Assembly: GCA_019914995.1 (NCBI GenBank)
Contig: CM034142.1
Coordinates: 6,509,513 to 6,573,512, forward strand
Reading direction: 5' to 3'
Origin: Acanthochlamys bracteata
Taxonomy: Eukaryota; Streptophyta; Magnoliopsida; Pandanales; Velloziaceae
DNA length: 64,000 nt
The position numbers and the translations under genes were made by a program. How positions within the stretch are numbered: position 1 is the stretch's first letter; each line of letters starts with the position of its first letter. Below are positions 1-13,600 of the stretch, piece after piece. The notes beneath the pieces were generated by a model that was not told the origin of the DNA, did not search any database, and saw nothing but the letters and a program-made list of their open reading frames with translations.

Positions 1-185
1 GTTTTATTTTTTTATTTTTAAAAAAATAATAAAAATATGTAATAAAAAAATCTCATTACGTAAAGCTTTTTTGTATTTTTGAAATTTTTAAATAAATTTT
101 TTTAATATTTATAAAATATGTATTAAAAAATATATAATAAAAAATTTAAAAATATCGTTGGAAAAAATGTAAGATTTTATTTATT
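1..185 (-). repeat. MITE-like family A copy, cut by window edge
   Basis: AT-rich element in the reverse orientation. It shares with many copies further on the central stretch reading 'atctcattacgtaaa' followed by 'tttttaaataaattttt' and 'tataaaatatgtattaaaaa'. Its left end lies outside the window. It has no coding capacity. Confidence 0.6.
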
Positions 186-2552
186 TAAACTCAACTTTTT
201 AGCGAGCGTTTATTATGAAAACCATATCATCTCTAATATTTTATTTTGTTTTAATTTCTGCAAGAAACTCTTATTATCATTATAAAATGCTTAAACATTA
301 TGGATGTATTTTTTTCTATTCAGAAGTGACATTCCTTGTCAAAAATTACTTCCGAATAATCTCATATACTTTTTATAATAATTTATTATTTTTAAAATAT
401 TTATATTTCTAATAAATTATTTTAAAAAATACTTTCTGTGAGAAATGATAATATACTAAATTATTATTTTCTAAAAGCCAGCTAAATGTTTTATCTGCAA
501 ATATTACTAGAAAATGTTAGAAAAAACCAGCTTGAATATAAACTAGCTTTAATCAGAATATTAATCAAGAGTAAAATTATTTTTTTACTTATATGTAAGT
601 GATCTGAAATTCAAAAATAATTTTTTTAAAATTATTTAATTTATAAAAATAAATATAAAATTGATCGAAATACATATGAACTTGAATCAAGATTAAAATT
701 GTTTTTATACTTATATGTAAGTGATATGAAATTCAAAAAATAAATTTCTAATAACTAAACTTTAAAAAATATATTGTAAAAGTTAATTATATAACAATAA
801 ATATTAAAAATTGATGGAAATAAATATGAACTTAAATAAAATCACTTATTAAAGTTAAGACCTCTGAGAAAAACAACATAATTGCAAAATTTACATTAAA
901 TTCATGAAAAAAAACATAATAATTAAAAACTTTTTTCAAATGGCTCTAAAATCAAAGATTTGAGTTTCATAAAAAATAATAATATAAAGGACATAGTAGG
1001 GCCCATTGCGTGGCTCCGCATGCAAAACTCCACTATACACAAATTTTCCTTTATTTTTTAATAATGTTCTTCTTAATTATTTTTATTATTATTTTTTTTG
1101 TTTTTTTGCTTTTGTTGATAAATGATTAGGGAAGCAGGTGATGATCTTGTCTGGCCCATGCCCATACAGTCTTAATAAAGATTTTATGACTTGATTTGAT
1201 TTCTTACTGCCTTCTTCATAAATATTCATAACTAAAAATTAAAAAAAACAAATCTTTAACAGAACATTGAAATAATTTTTTTTTAAACTATAGCTGATTA
1301 GTGGAGAAAACTTTTAAGCAAAAAGTAATCAAAATTAACTTAATCTAAGATAACCGAAAAAAGTATAAAAAAATTAAATTTTTCGTTGAATCAGAATCTG
1401 ATTTTTAATGGGATAGAATAAATAAAACAGATTCATGTAACCAATTTCATACGAGAGAGATAAAAAATTGAATTTACAAATTTATGTAACCTATTACACA
1501 AATTGAAATTTTCACTGAATTTAGAAAAATTCGATATTTTTCCCTGTTTTACGAATTTAATTTGAATTGGCCTAGATTTGCAATATATGTTAAAAGCTTG
1601 TCTTTGTATATTCTTTAAATGTGACCCATATCGCAAATTTCGTGTTAGGTGGCTGAACGTTCGTGTAAAACGTTAGTGGAGCATAGTAATCAGATTGTGA
1701 AATTAATACAATATAGTCGATCTATTGTTCAAACTAAGGACATGTTTCAATTTTTCAGTTCTCATTTTGGAACTTTATTTTCTATCTTCACACTAAATTT
1801 CATTCAACTAAAATTTAACTTCAAAATTTATTTTACGCGTTTCAATTACTATTCTAAACTTTACTTTCATTGAATTACGTTTTTTATCAAACTTCACTTT
1901 ACGAAATTTATTATCGTAAAACTCATTTTTATATAAATTAAAATACATCATAAGTGACTCAATTGTGTAGAAAGTTTTATTAAGTGGCACATATTAGAAA
2001 TTGCTAAAATCGAACTTATGTTTTACCCTTGGCACAACTATAAAAATACTTTAATAAGTGCTCTGATTTTGCAAATTTAATTTCAAAATTAGATTCACGT
2101 ATAATATTTATCTACAGTAATTTTGAATTCATATATATATATATATATATATATGATCTCGCACTCTTCTAATTTAGATTAGATGGCTGTGATTCACTTA
2201 TGACATACTTATCCAGCACGGCCACGATCGTTTGATCGACTTGCAGCCGTTTGATCAATCTAGTTGATCGGACGGCTTTAAAAAAAAGAATACACATGAG
2301 TTCTTATATTTTCTTTCTATAAATAATATAATAATTCATAAGAGAAGATGGGTTAATGATTAAATCGGCCGCAAGATCATAGTTACGCGTGATAATGAAG
2401 AAGAGAAAAAAAGAACTCCAAATCTTTTCAGTACAAAGAATAGCTTGTGTTGTGTTGAAATTGGCAACCACAGCACATGAGAGAGCATAGCCGAAATCTT
2501 TCTAGACAACTTTTCCTTTTTAGATTGCGGGGGCGTTAGTGATTGCATGTTT
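186..2552. other. AT-rich intergenic sequence
   Basis: No gene is recognisable. The short open frames here are low-complexity, with no start context or family resemblance. The stretch holds an (AT)n microsatellite near 2131 and a short block at 2225-2275 that repeats the word 'tttgatc'. Confidence 0.5.
2131..2154. repeat. (AT)12 microsatellite
   Basis: An uninterrupted AT dinucleotide run of about 24 bases, intergenic. Confidence 0.95.
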
Positions 2553-2752
2553 CAAACGCTCATTCTTTATTTTTTAATATATATTTTATAAATATTTTAA
2601 AATTTTATTTAAAAATATAGAAAATATAGAAAATTTTATATAGAAAAATCTTTTTATTACATATTATTATTTTTTTAAAATAAAAAATAGAGCTTATTTT
2701 TTAAAAAAATAAAAATACTTTCTATTATAAAAAATTTTATGTAATAAGCACT
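2553..2752 (+). repeat. MITE-like family A copy
   Basis: Forward copy containing 'tattttataaatatttt', 'tttatttaaaaatatag', 'tttttattacatattatt' and a 3' end close to 'taataagcactt', matching the order of blocks in the other family A members. Confidence 0.6.
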
Positions 2753-4629
2753 TCATTAATATATCAAAGTCATCTAACCACTAATACAAAAAAAAAACAC
2801 AGTGCAGAAAAAATTTAATTAAATAAAGTATACAAATTATATTTCCTTAATAAATGATTAATTTATTGCCAAAATTTTTTGTACTACTAAATTTTCTCTC
2901 CTTCTTAAATAAAAAAAAAAGTTAATTTTTTGCTAAAACTTTTCCAATTATCATACGGAATTCTAAAAGAAAGTTACTTGCCTATTCATTTTCCTTCAAT
3001 ATATATATATAACACTTTTGAAATTGAGAAGACATGGGTTGCAAAGAAATAAAGAACTACAAAGATTTAGTGAACTTTCACAAACAATAGAAGAACCAAA
3101 AAAATAAAATAAAAAAAAAGAAAAAAAGGAGAAGCATATCATAAGAAAAGAAAAAAGAAATCTTCAAGACTAGCTGAAAGAGCAAAATATTTTGCAGTAT
3201 TTATAATTATTTGTCATATTTGTATCCTTATCTAGTACATGTTTGGCTTTATTTTTCAATTTTTTTCATTCCAACTTTTATTTGACATTTAATAAAAATT
3301 TTTATAATATTTTATAAAATTTATTTAAAAATTCCGAATGTATAGAAAAAATTTATGCGTCGCTAAAATCTTATTATTAGCTATTTTAAATTTTTTATTA
3401 GGTAAAAGAATATAACTCATTTTAAAACAAAATTCTTCGTTTTAAAATTTTTCTTTCAAAAGCATCCCAAACGTGCTACAAATTACTAAAATTAATGTAT
3501 TGCATTTTGTGTTAATAGATTTGAAAGTTTTGGCTGTGTATAATATATAATATATATACTTCTTACAATAGGAAAAAAAGTGCCATTATTTATTTATTTT
3601 GTCAATAATGACAACTATGAAGGTAAACCTCTACCCATATACTCATATACTTTGACATTTATATTTAATTCCTAATAATTTTTATATAATAATTTTCATA
3701 TATTGCAAAAAAGCTAAGGTCGATAGATTTTTTTTGAAGATATATTTTTTTAAAAGAAAAGGTCTATAATGAAATAACATCTAACTCTTTTGCTTTTATC
3801 AATGGCTTTTAATTCATAACATCTAACGCTCTTATAATGCAAAAAAAAAAAAAATAAAAAAAATATTACCTATAAAAAAGACCAAAAACTGAGACACTAG
3901 ATAGTGTGAACTGCTTCATGTCAACATCATGCGAAATTCGTAACAGTATGCAACTTACTTTAATAAACACCACAGCCGACATGTCTGTTTAACTTCTAAT
4001 CTTCGAATCTGAAATCATTTGATAAAGACCAAGCTTACGCTTGTCATCTGTTGTTCCTGAAAACACCTGCATAAAAATTGTACCCGTAAGGTTGTTGTGC
4101 CATTCACAAGTTGACCAAAAAGGTAACACTGCCTTTTAATCTCTTGAAGAAAGAAGTGAAGAAAGAGTTAAAACACTCTACACAAAAAACCATCCAGTTT
4201 TTACTTCATGATAACTTTCATCTTCTGACACAACATTTTTGCCTCTTCTTCTATTCCCTTGTTTAAAGCACATCAATTTCAGGCCACTTGCATTGAAAAT
4301 ATATCGCACAAACTCAACAACATCTTGCTTTGTCGATAAAACTGTTCCCATGTTAGACCAAATATTGTACAAACGTGATTCAATACAGACTACATACTGC
4401 TTTTTTCAGAGCATCGACTTTCAAACTCTTACGATGATAATAAGAAAAGAAAATTTTGGACTTCTAGAAAAGAATCGAGCTAGCAGAAACTAGAGCTCCT
4501 ACTTTTGATAAATTAAAAATAGTTTATCACACTGATAATCTTGTGGATATACCCAAACTCAGTACAAACTAGATTTGTTACGCTGTTTCAAGGAAAAACT
4601 TACATCTAAATGCGTAAATGTTCCTGTGG
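2753..4629. other. AT-rich spacer downstream of NRDE2
   Basis: No gene is seen. A diverged forward family A copy lies at about 3243-3478; it begins 'gtttggctttatttttcaa' and ends 'aagcatcccaaacgtg'. The last 500 bases before the NRDE2 stop codon are less AT-rich and probably include its 3' UTR, but no poly(A) site can be fixed by eye. Confidence 0.45.
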
Positions 4630-7600
4630 TCAGTCCATATCATCCTGCAGGAGAATCTCATAGATATCAGCCCGCAAGTTCAACTCTTTCTCCTGCATGA
4701 CTTCCTGAAGATCAGATAGTTCCTGTGCAGTCAATACTTGGCTTAGCTTTTGGAACCCATCAAGCCACAGCGTCTTCGACCTTTTCCAAATAATTTGCCA
4801 GGGCAGAAACATTCTTAAGTTAGTTTATAAGGACACAGGAGATAGTGCATTATTACAGCTCAAGCTTTTGAATAGAAAAAAATGAAGTGATTCATGCCAC
4901 ATCATATTCATACAAATCGATTCATAGAGGAAATAGTAAAGGCTGAAAGAATTTTTCCGGATGTAATTTACAGTTCAAGAAATCCTTACCATGGACAAGC
5001 ATGAATAGCTCTAAAGAATACTCGTCTTGCTGCAGAAGCGTTGTGCACTACATCCACCTCAAATGTAATATAGAGGCGCCATAATAATACAGACTTCTGC
5101 AACTTATCATCAGCCAAAGCTCTCTCGAAAAGTGAATGAATTCTATGGTGAGTTCCAAGTTTGCAGAACTCGTATGATAAAGCATACAGCAATCCGATGA
5201 TGGAAGGTTTTCTGAGGAGGTGTGTACCATATTGTAACACAGAATTGGTCAGTAAATGGACTAGAGTAAGTTGAACATGCAACTCATATGGTACTTCCTT
5301 TATTACCTAAAGTTAAAATAGCCAATCCAATGAAAGGTGCACTCAAGATTCATAACAGGTTTAGTTTACTAAATCTCAGATACACTATCAAACAACGGTA
5401 TCTGAGCTCAAAGATCAAATTACTATCAAACAACAGTGCTCAAAAGATCCAATTACGAATTTGAAACGTGGAGTAGCAATCAAGTGGATATCTTGATTAA
5501 GACAACAGTGTGAATATCTTAGATTTAGAGAATACGACAACAAATTCCAGTATTATGAAGCCAAGCTATTCATGATTGTAAAACTAAGATCTCCAATAAC
5601 ATAAGAAAACAAGCATGCATTGACATCCAATGCCTAGAAAACATAAATCCATGCCTCGGTATGCAAATAACTAACACTAGTAAGACTTGCGACTTGTTTT
5701 TCACTTTGGGCTTCTTGGAATCTTAGATCACATTTTGAAAAACAAAACTCTAAGTTTGAATTACCAGGGTTTTAAAGTTCTTAATTATAACCATGCAAAG
5801 CCTCATAATCTTCTCTCTTAGTTTAGATCTGTGAAACTATCACAAAGTTAAATCATTAATTTCAATTACCATGTAGCAGTCCTACTAAAAAGCAAGGCCA
5901 GGAAGTAATTTTTCCTTCCTTGCAGATTCCACTCTTGAATAAAGTAGTGCTGCCCAGGTGCATGCTTGCAGCAATAAGAAAGCTGAATCCCACTAAGTGA
6001 TGGTCAGCTATGTCAGCTACACTATAACAAGTATCAGAAACTTCAATGACGAGCAAAAGTACCAAGGCCAAAATAAACCTACGCCTAACGCTGGATGGCC
6101 GATATTATCATTATTAATCCTCGTGATAGATGATGAAATAACAAGGAAGTAAGTGTATTCTTTTGTGATTAACAAAAGTAACAAAAATTTGCAGGTATGA
6201 ATGCTTTTATTTTTCCTTAAAGGAAAGATATGTTATCATACCTTCGGAGAAAGACATCGAGCATGTGCCTGATTTTATTAGGCACAGTAAAGAGATGCCC
6301 CACCTTGATCATGGCAGTCAAAAACTTTGGATTGTATGGATAAATTTGCAAGCCACTGGAAATAGTCTCCCAAACCTTAGAAAACTTGAACTTCTTAAGG
6401 TACTTCTGAAGGACTCCAACGTAATACATCCATAAGAATTCAAGTTGCAAACTTCGACTCCTTCTTTCTGGAGTTTCTATAATTTTGAAGTAAATACAAA
6501 AATTCAAGGATGAAAATCGACACAACACTTAAACAAACTACCATATCAAACATTGATCTAACAAAAGATATGTTGTTTGAAATCACACAAATCCGAGTTT
6601 CTGTACTTTATTCCAAGGGATTAAAACAAAGAACAGATCTAAACACATGACCCTATTGTAAATCATTCATAGACTACACAATGTCGATCTCATGCCACTG
6701 GTACGATGACAGGAGTTTATCTGCTAGCTATACGTAATAGAACTGTGAGTATCATCACAACTTCATCTTGCCACTTAAGCTGGCAATCTGTATACATTCT
6801 TCCAAGGTGTCACTTTATGGTGGTAAAAACACAAAAATTAAATGGGAATGGGTATTTGAAATCTTATATGCAATCAAAATTTAGGGGGATTCTATTGGAA
6901 AGCAATACAACTTGCAATACTTCATATTGTACAATTTTGGCTGCCAATTGCCAACTACCAACGCATACATACAAATGCAGGATGAATATGATGATGGGAG
7001 TAGGTGAGAACTTCACATAAATGACAAGCATAAAATGATAAACACATTCAAGAGATGTTCCATGTAACACCAAAAATGGCTGAACTAGGAGAAAAATCGT
7101 TACTGTGGTTTCGTGTATGGTATTGACCTACTTATGAACTTACTAGGAGAAAAGTTGTGGACTAGCCAGGGGATGCAACATGATGGAAGTATCAGTATGT
7201 CGGGGAAAAGGGGATGTCACTTAGAGACTTGGAGTTACACGTTACCATATGAGCCTTTTCCATAGACAACGCAAACATACTGTTTACCATAAAAAATGAA
7301 ATACAATGGTGTCCATGATCAAAGTTGTCAACTTGGTGTAGATCTTTATGTTGCCATTCCCATACCCACTAGACTCAAAGCAAGATGCTTACCCTAGTTA
7401 CTTAGAATTACCAAAATTTGTTATAAAAAGGAGTTATCAATGAAAGTAACTCATACAGATACCGATCTGACATCCCACCATCATTTTAAACCTTTTTTAT
7501 TTAGCACCACTAGTACTAGATGTGGCAATGAGGAAGTTTTTCTCAATTACTAAAACCATACACAACTTCATCTAATACACAACTATCAAAAAGCCTTCAC

Positions 7601-10600
7601 CTTGCATAGCTGTAGCTTATATAATCCACATCTACTCTCTGCTTACACTTGACCATGTCGTGATGTCCTTTGTGCTAGGAATAGTAATCAATGTAAGGAA
7701 AAGGGCATCTCAGGATCAACTCTAAAATTGGAAAAAGATGCTAAACTAAAAATCAATATTATTCAACAGCTACAAGCTAGTTTTGATAGCACTATTGCTT
7801 AACTCCCCATAGTTCACAAAAACTGAGTTTGCATATACTGTCCTATACATGATGAATCAGACAAGATGAAAAGTACAAATTAGCAACAGGATCAAGATGA
7901 TAAGATAGAAGTACCTGGAAGAACCATTGAGAAAGCATCCTCTATAACTTTAACGCCAGCTGAAGGACCAGCTGTCAGTGTTTCGAAAACGGAAGCAGTG
8001 CAGATGAGAGCAATAGAATACTCTTCTATGTCACCATGAGACCAGCCAGACCTCAAGCCTCTTATTTGCTCTTTGTACCCTTGGCGTGCTTTCAGGATTT
8101 GAAGGGCTGATGGTTGACCATTGAATGGTTCATATTTCACATTACTGCCATAACAGCATAGAATATGAAGAGCACGTTCCAGTGATTCCTCCGAGCTGCT
8201 TGAGGAGGTAGACCTTTCAATCTCCACTTCAGCATACCAAAGATAAAGAAGAGATACATTGCGCTGCATTGCCTGCTTTATGAAATAGTCATACTGGATA
8301 AATTCCTTTTGTAAGAGGACCAGAAAAGGTTGACTCAGCACACTAGCTACTGTCTATATAAATGCTACAAAATCACAGAACACTATAATTCATTGATTAT
8401 TTCATAGCCATAGCTACCAAATGTACCAATTATATGAATACAAGGGAAGTTTGTTAGCAATAGATGCTTGTATTTTCTAGGAATTTGATTTTTCTTCTCT
8501 CAAGAACTCGATGCAAATGTTTTATATGCTGAGAATAATAATTGTGCCTCCAACTGCCATAATTTCCCTTAGAAAATCCCAACACTCAACTGCAACATAT
8601 ATTGCATAGATAAGATGTTTCAACTGTCACATATACAAAGTATGAGGTGCTTTAGGGATTAATCCATTTGGAGAACTACTTAGTATAAAGGATCAGCTAA
8701 TCAAAGACATTCTTGCAAGTCATGAGAAAGTCATGCATTTTTATAGAGAGGCTAATCAACTTGCTTTAGTGATTCCAAAGCACACACACCCATGCCCTCA
8801 TATGGGCACACGTACAGAAATAAGCATCAATGCAGATCTCCAACAATCAGGTTGTTTTTGTAGGCATAATGGATGAATAAGAAAGTAAATAGTAAAAAAC
8901 TAACCTGTGGCAGTCCATTAATAGATGATAAAGCCGTGTCAAACACTTTCCTTGCAAGATCTACATTCCCATAAGCAGCCTCAGTTCGTGCATACAAGCC
9001 ACAAAGCAGCACATCCTTTTGACAGAAGAAACAATACTCATTAAGGAATCCTGAAATCATAGCAAGTAACCTATCCTAGAAACACAAAAAATAGGCCAAA
9101 AAAGTTCGTTTATATAAATCTAATCAAAATAAGATAAATACAGAACTGGCACATCAGCTGATGCATCTCTAAGTATATAAAACCAATCAGATCAAGCACA
9201 AGCAATGATCTGAAGAAATGGAGTCCTCTAGTTCAGAAGACAAGTCCATTTACCTTATCATAACCCTTTTTTTCCTTTACTAAAGGCCTTAAAATCCAAA
9301 AGCCATTATCTTAGTAATGAAAATAGGTACACACTAACAGGAATACTTACAATCCTATTGGATTCACTAAGAGTTGGTACTGATTAAGTAGTTGCTACAA
9401 CATATTAATTATCACAGTATCTAATCAATCTCTCAAGTTAGTAGAAGAATCAAATAGCCAAAAATTTAAAGTGCATGGTAGACTGAGTTTTGCGTTCAAC
9501 ATAGCTAGCAAAAACAAGGAGACTAACCTATTAAACTCACTTAGACAATATGTATTAAGAGACGAACTCAATATAACTATCAGCAATTGTTCAACCATGA
9601 AGGGAACCTTGTTACTTTATCTACAGTAGCAATCCAAGAATATAAGAGAACTAGAAGTTCAAAATAGTGATTGTACTGATAATTTGAATGTTTCCAATGA
9701 GTCACCTAAGAAAGTTTAGCCTTAAGCATCCTCCTTCAACTGTCGCCATGTGTTTCTCTTAAAAGCAAATGCTAAATTCTAAGTTAGCCTTCTTCAAAAC
9801 ATCAAGTATGTGATTTAGACCATATCTATTTCTTGCCCTCTATAACATTTGGTAACTACTTAACAAATAAGCATTCTACATTATTGCAATATTTTCAAGT
9901 AAAAGAGCCACTCAGTGTCCTAATAATTAGCTCAACACTATCTCTGCTAATGCATCAGACATGCATCACCTATCTGTTTTTCACTACAATAGGCATTAGT
10001 CTTGCTATCACCAGACATCTCATTTGATATGGTAAAATGGTGTATTGTATCTGAATGACATAATTTGACTAATGTGCACAAATTTAAGTTGGTTGTGCAA
10101 TTGTCAATCAAATGATTTTCTAAGCGTAACTGGTTTTGTCCACAAAACTTTCTGTTGTATGCTCTTGTATCAAAGCAAATGACACAAAAGGATGAATATT
10201 CAGAGCATATGCATATGAGCCACAATCTTCTACTAGCTAGTAATAAAATACCTTGTTTGCTTGAGAGACACCACATTGGCGAAATTTCTATATGACAGCA
10301 TATTTCTAACATCACATATGTGAAAATAATCACCAACAGTGCCTGGGTATGCATCACGTTGGACTGTTATCCTGTTTAAGTCGTTATCATTACAACAAAC
10401 CAAATCAAACATAGATAGCATCCACAATGCTACCAGCTTTACAGTTCGAGATGGCATATCACGAAAGCCTTTCTATAATCTTCTACAATACCTCACCAGA
10501 CACAGGAAGTTTAGTGAATTGAAGAATAATGGTTATGAATGATTTAACAGAAAAGTGACGGTTTAAGGATTAATCGCATGCATAAGACTCAGTCCATACC

Positions 10601-13600
10601 TGCCGATCATTTTTTAAGAGAACTTTGGCTAGACCCCTGGATGGATTAACAGAGCATGCTGATGAACTCATCTGAGTTGAAAGCAAATCTTCAGCCACGA
10701 GAAGGGCTTCCTCCAGCTTGTAGTTCCTTGGGAATGCATACAAGCAGAGAAGAATAGCATTCCTTAAAAACTTCGCCATATAAGGTCTTCTATTTAAACC
10801 ATGCTCACCCAAGAGAACGTTCAAATTGATGTGAACCGAAGAATCATTGGCCTTCCCTATCAATTCAGAAGCACTTCTCAGGTCTTCCAAGATGGACTCA
10901 GGCAACGTTTCCAGGCTAAGAAGTTTCTCATTCCAAGTCGTACTGTTTGTACATGTCCTGAAAAGAAGCTCCTTGAACTAAATTTTCGAAACCCCAAAAA
11001 TCATCTTGCACCTTGTTTCAAGAAAGATAACAGCTAACCAATTACTACTTAATCTACATATTCAAAGGAAGCAAAGCAAACTCCCATCAGACACAGTAGC
11101 ACATATAGTCCTTCACCGAAGTATCTAGTCATTAGTTCCCAAGAGTGCTAAAAAATCGTTTTGTTATCCAATAGCAAGTTAGTACTCAATCCCCAAATCA
11201 AAAGGCAAAAAGAACTAGTAAAAAACTTCAAAAAGTACTAAGATAGAATCCTACTACAGAAATTAGAGAATGCTTCAATGTGTAAAGACTTTCCGAAAAG
11301 CGAAATCCTAAAGCTTTATATTACAAGATTAGACAATCTCTCCAAGTTATATCCTTTGCAGTACTGATAAAATATCCTCTTTATCAAAAGAGCACAAACA
11401 GCATCGCTGCTCCTGAAATTGGACACAAGCAAGAAAGGTGAAATGCAAAGCCTGAAAGTGGTGTTTCTTCTAAAAGCAATCAACATAGGAATGAGAATAT
11501 CAGTGCCCTCTGCATAAAACGTGTGCAAAAATACAGCACTAATAGGAAAGTAGCTTCATTCAGTATTCACTATGAGCTTCTTACTCAACTCCCGCATAAT
11601 AGCAACAGTGTAAGAAACAGCAATCACTTTCCAGTTAGCTACCACCCTAGTTCCACCAGGTCAAAATCAACATTTCAAATCACATCAAACTTACATGCCT
11701 ATGAACAAAACATGACTTATGAATTGCAACTGACATACTCAACAAAACCACAATACCTCGATACACGCATATTGCATTAAAGATGACAGGTTGACTGGTT
11801 CCACCAACATAATCACAACTTGGTCTAACTAAAACTATTTCAAACTCTCATGCGAGTAGTTCTATCTATTTATTGAAAAGAAGGGAGAGAAGGAGAAACC
11901 ACACACACAGACGCACGCACACACGTAGGTCATAAATAGTTCTAATGGTAACACGCATTCTCAATAACTGATCTTAAAACCTGCACATTCATTAAACGAG
12001 CCACTTGAGCTAGGGAAAGGTTTACTATAGCTGGAGGCACTTGCACTTTGTACTTCTACGAGGACAACCTATAGTCGAGGCTGAAAAAGCTTTCAAATAG
12101 GACAAGCATCAAAGGCTCAAAAGTTGAAACCACCTCGGACAGATACCAAATGCAATTTCTTAATAAACTAAACAGTCTCTAATCAGAGGAAGATCATAAA
12201 ACATATTAGAGACTAACCATTGAGAGATCTTGCCACCATAGAAGTCAATGAATTGGGATACCAAAGAGAAGCGTGCTTCTTGGGAGGACAGTGAAAATAA
12301 AAAATCACTGATATCTTCAAACAAAATGGCTCTTGAAAGTTGTCCCTCGCCATCTTTATGTAGATTGGTTTCACCATCAGAAACGTTCAATCGTCCAGGA
12401 TCGTCTTCAATAGACAAAAATCATGTACCGTTAAATGACCAGCAATTCTTCAATGCCAGAGAGAGAGAGAGAGAGTAACAAAAAGAGCAAAACAATGCCA
12501 ATAAAAGAGCTGAAAAAGTTCACAAAACCAACATTGAGAATAAAGTCAGCAAAAGTACCAGAATTCTCGTGAACAGGCATCCACTGCTCGCTGTCCCTTG
12601 ACATCTCCAGCTCCGACCATCTCTTCCAAGTTGATGCTTCTTTAACCTCACTATGAGCTTCAGTATCTACTTTGATCCCGAGTTTGCTCAACAATGCTTC
12701 AATATCATCTCCGGATGGATTATCATCACCTTCTGCAGTCTCTTCAGTCTCTGCCACACCAAGAACCTGATCTTCTAATCTGTCTGGCTCTTTGTCAGTT
12801 TCACATTTGCCCAAGGAAGGATCAAACCAGCCTGTCCAGCCACCTTCTTCGGTTTCTTGTGAAGTCTCCCCTTTCGACACAATTTTCCTGTTATGCTCCT
12901 CTTGGTCCAGCCAAGCAGACCACCCTATAGACCCATCCTCTCCAATTCTTGCACTGCCACTACTCCAAAAATGCTCAAACAATCTTTGCTTACTGTGTGA
13001 GCTGAGAAGCAAAGAAGGGCAAAACAAACTGTACTCAATTTCAGCTTGAAACAACCCAGTAGCTAATTCTTGATGGCCAGATTGCCATTCAAACCTACAA
13101 AGGCTAACGAATATGTCAACGAGACCTAGCTCCAATTCGACCAGAGCAGGATCCATCGGCTGCTGTAAGGAATTTTGACCACTCTGCATCACATACCAAG
13201 TAAAAGAAATGAAAATACAGTCAAGTATTGCATCTAAAGGATCGAAATGCATATTAGAGAGTAAAAAGATCTACGAAGTTCACAGGAAAAAAACTAACTA
13301 GAGTTTCACGTTAGAATATGGAACCTGCCTACAAAGTGTGCTGCAAGCAGCAGAAAGTGCCTGAATGGCATGGCCATATGTCATCCTCATGTCAGAAACC
13401 TTAAATCTTGAGAATTCTCCTTGGCGAAGAAGCAAAAACTCTTTCCATAATTTGTAGCTATCATAATGCTGGTTAAGGATCTTCCGCCACTTTCCTGTAA
13501 GAGTATCAGCACTGTCTCTGCCTTGATAGGATTTCAATAGAGCAAGTAGCAATTCTTCACTGCCAGGATTAAGATCAACAGCTTTTTCTAAAATACTTAT

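Noticed and set aside
12694..13049. Plus-strand frames inside NRDE2 exon 4
   Set aside because: They are antisense shadows of the well-supported minus-strand exon.
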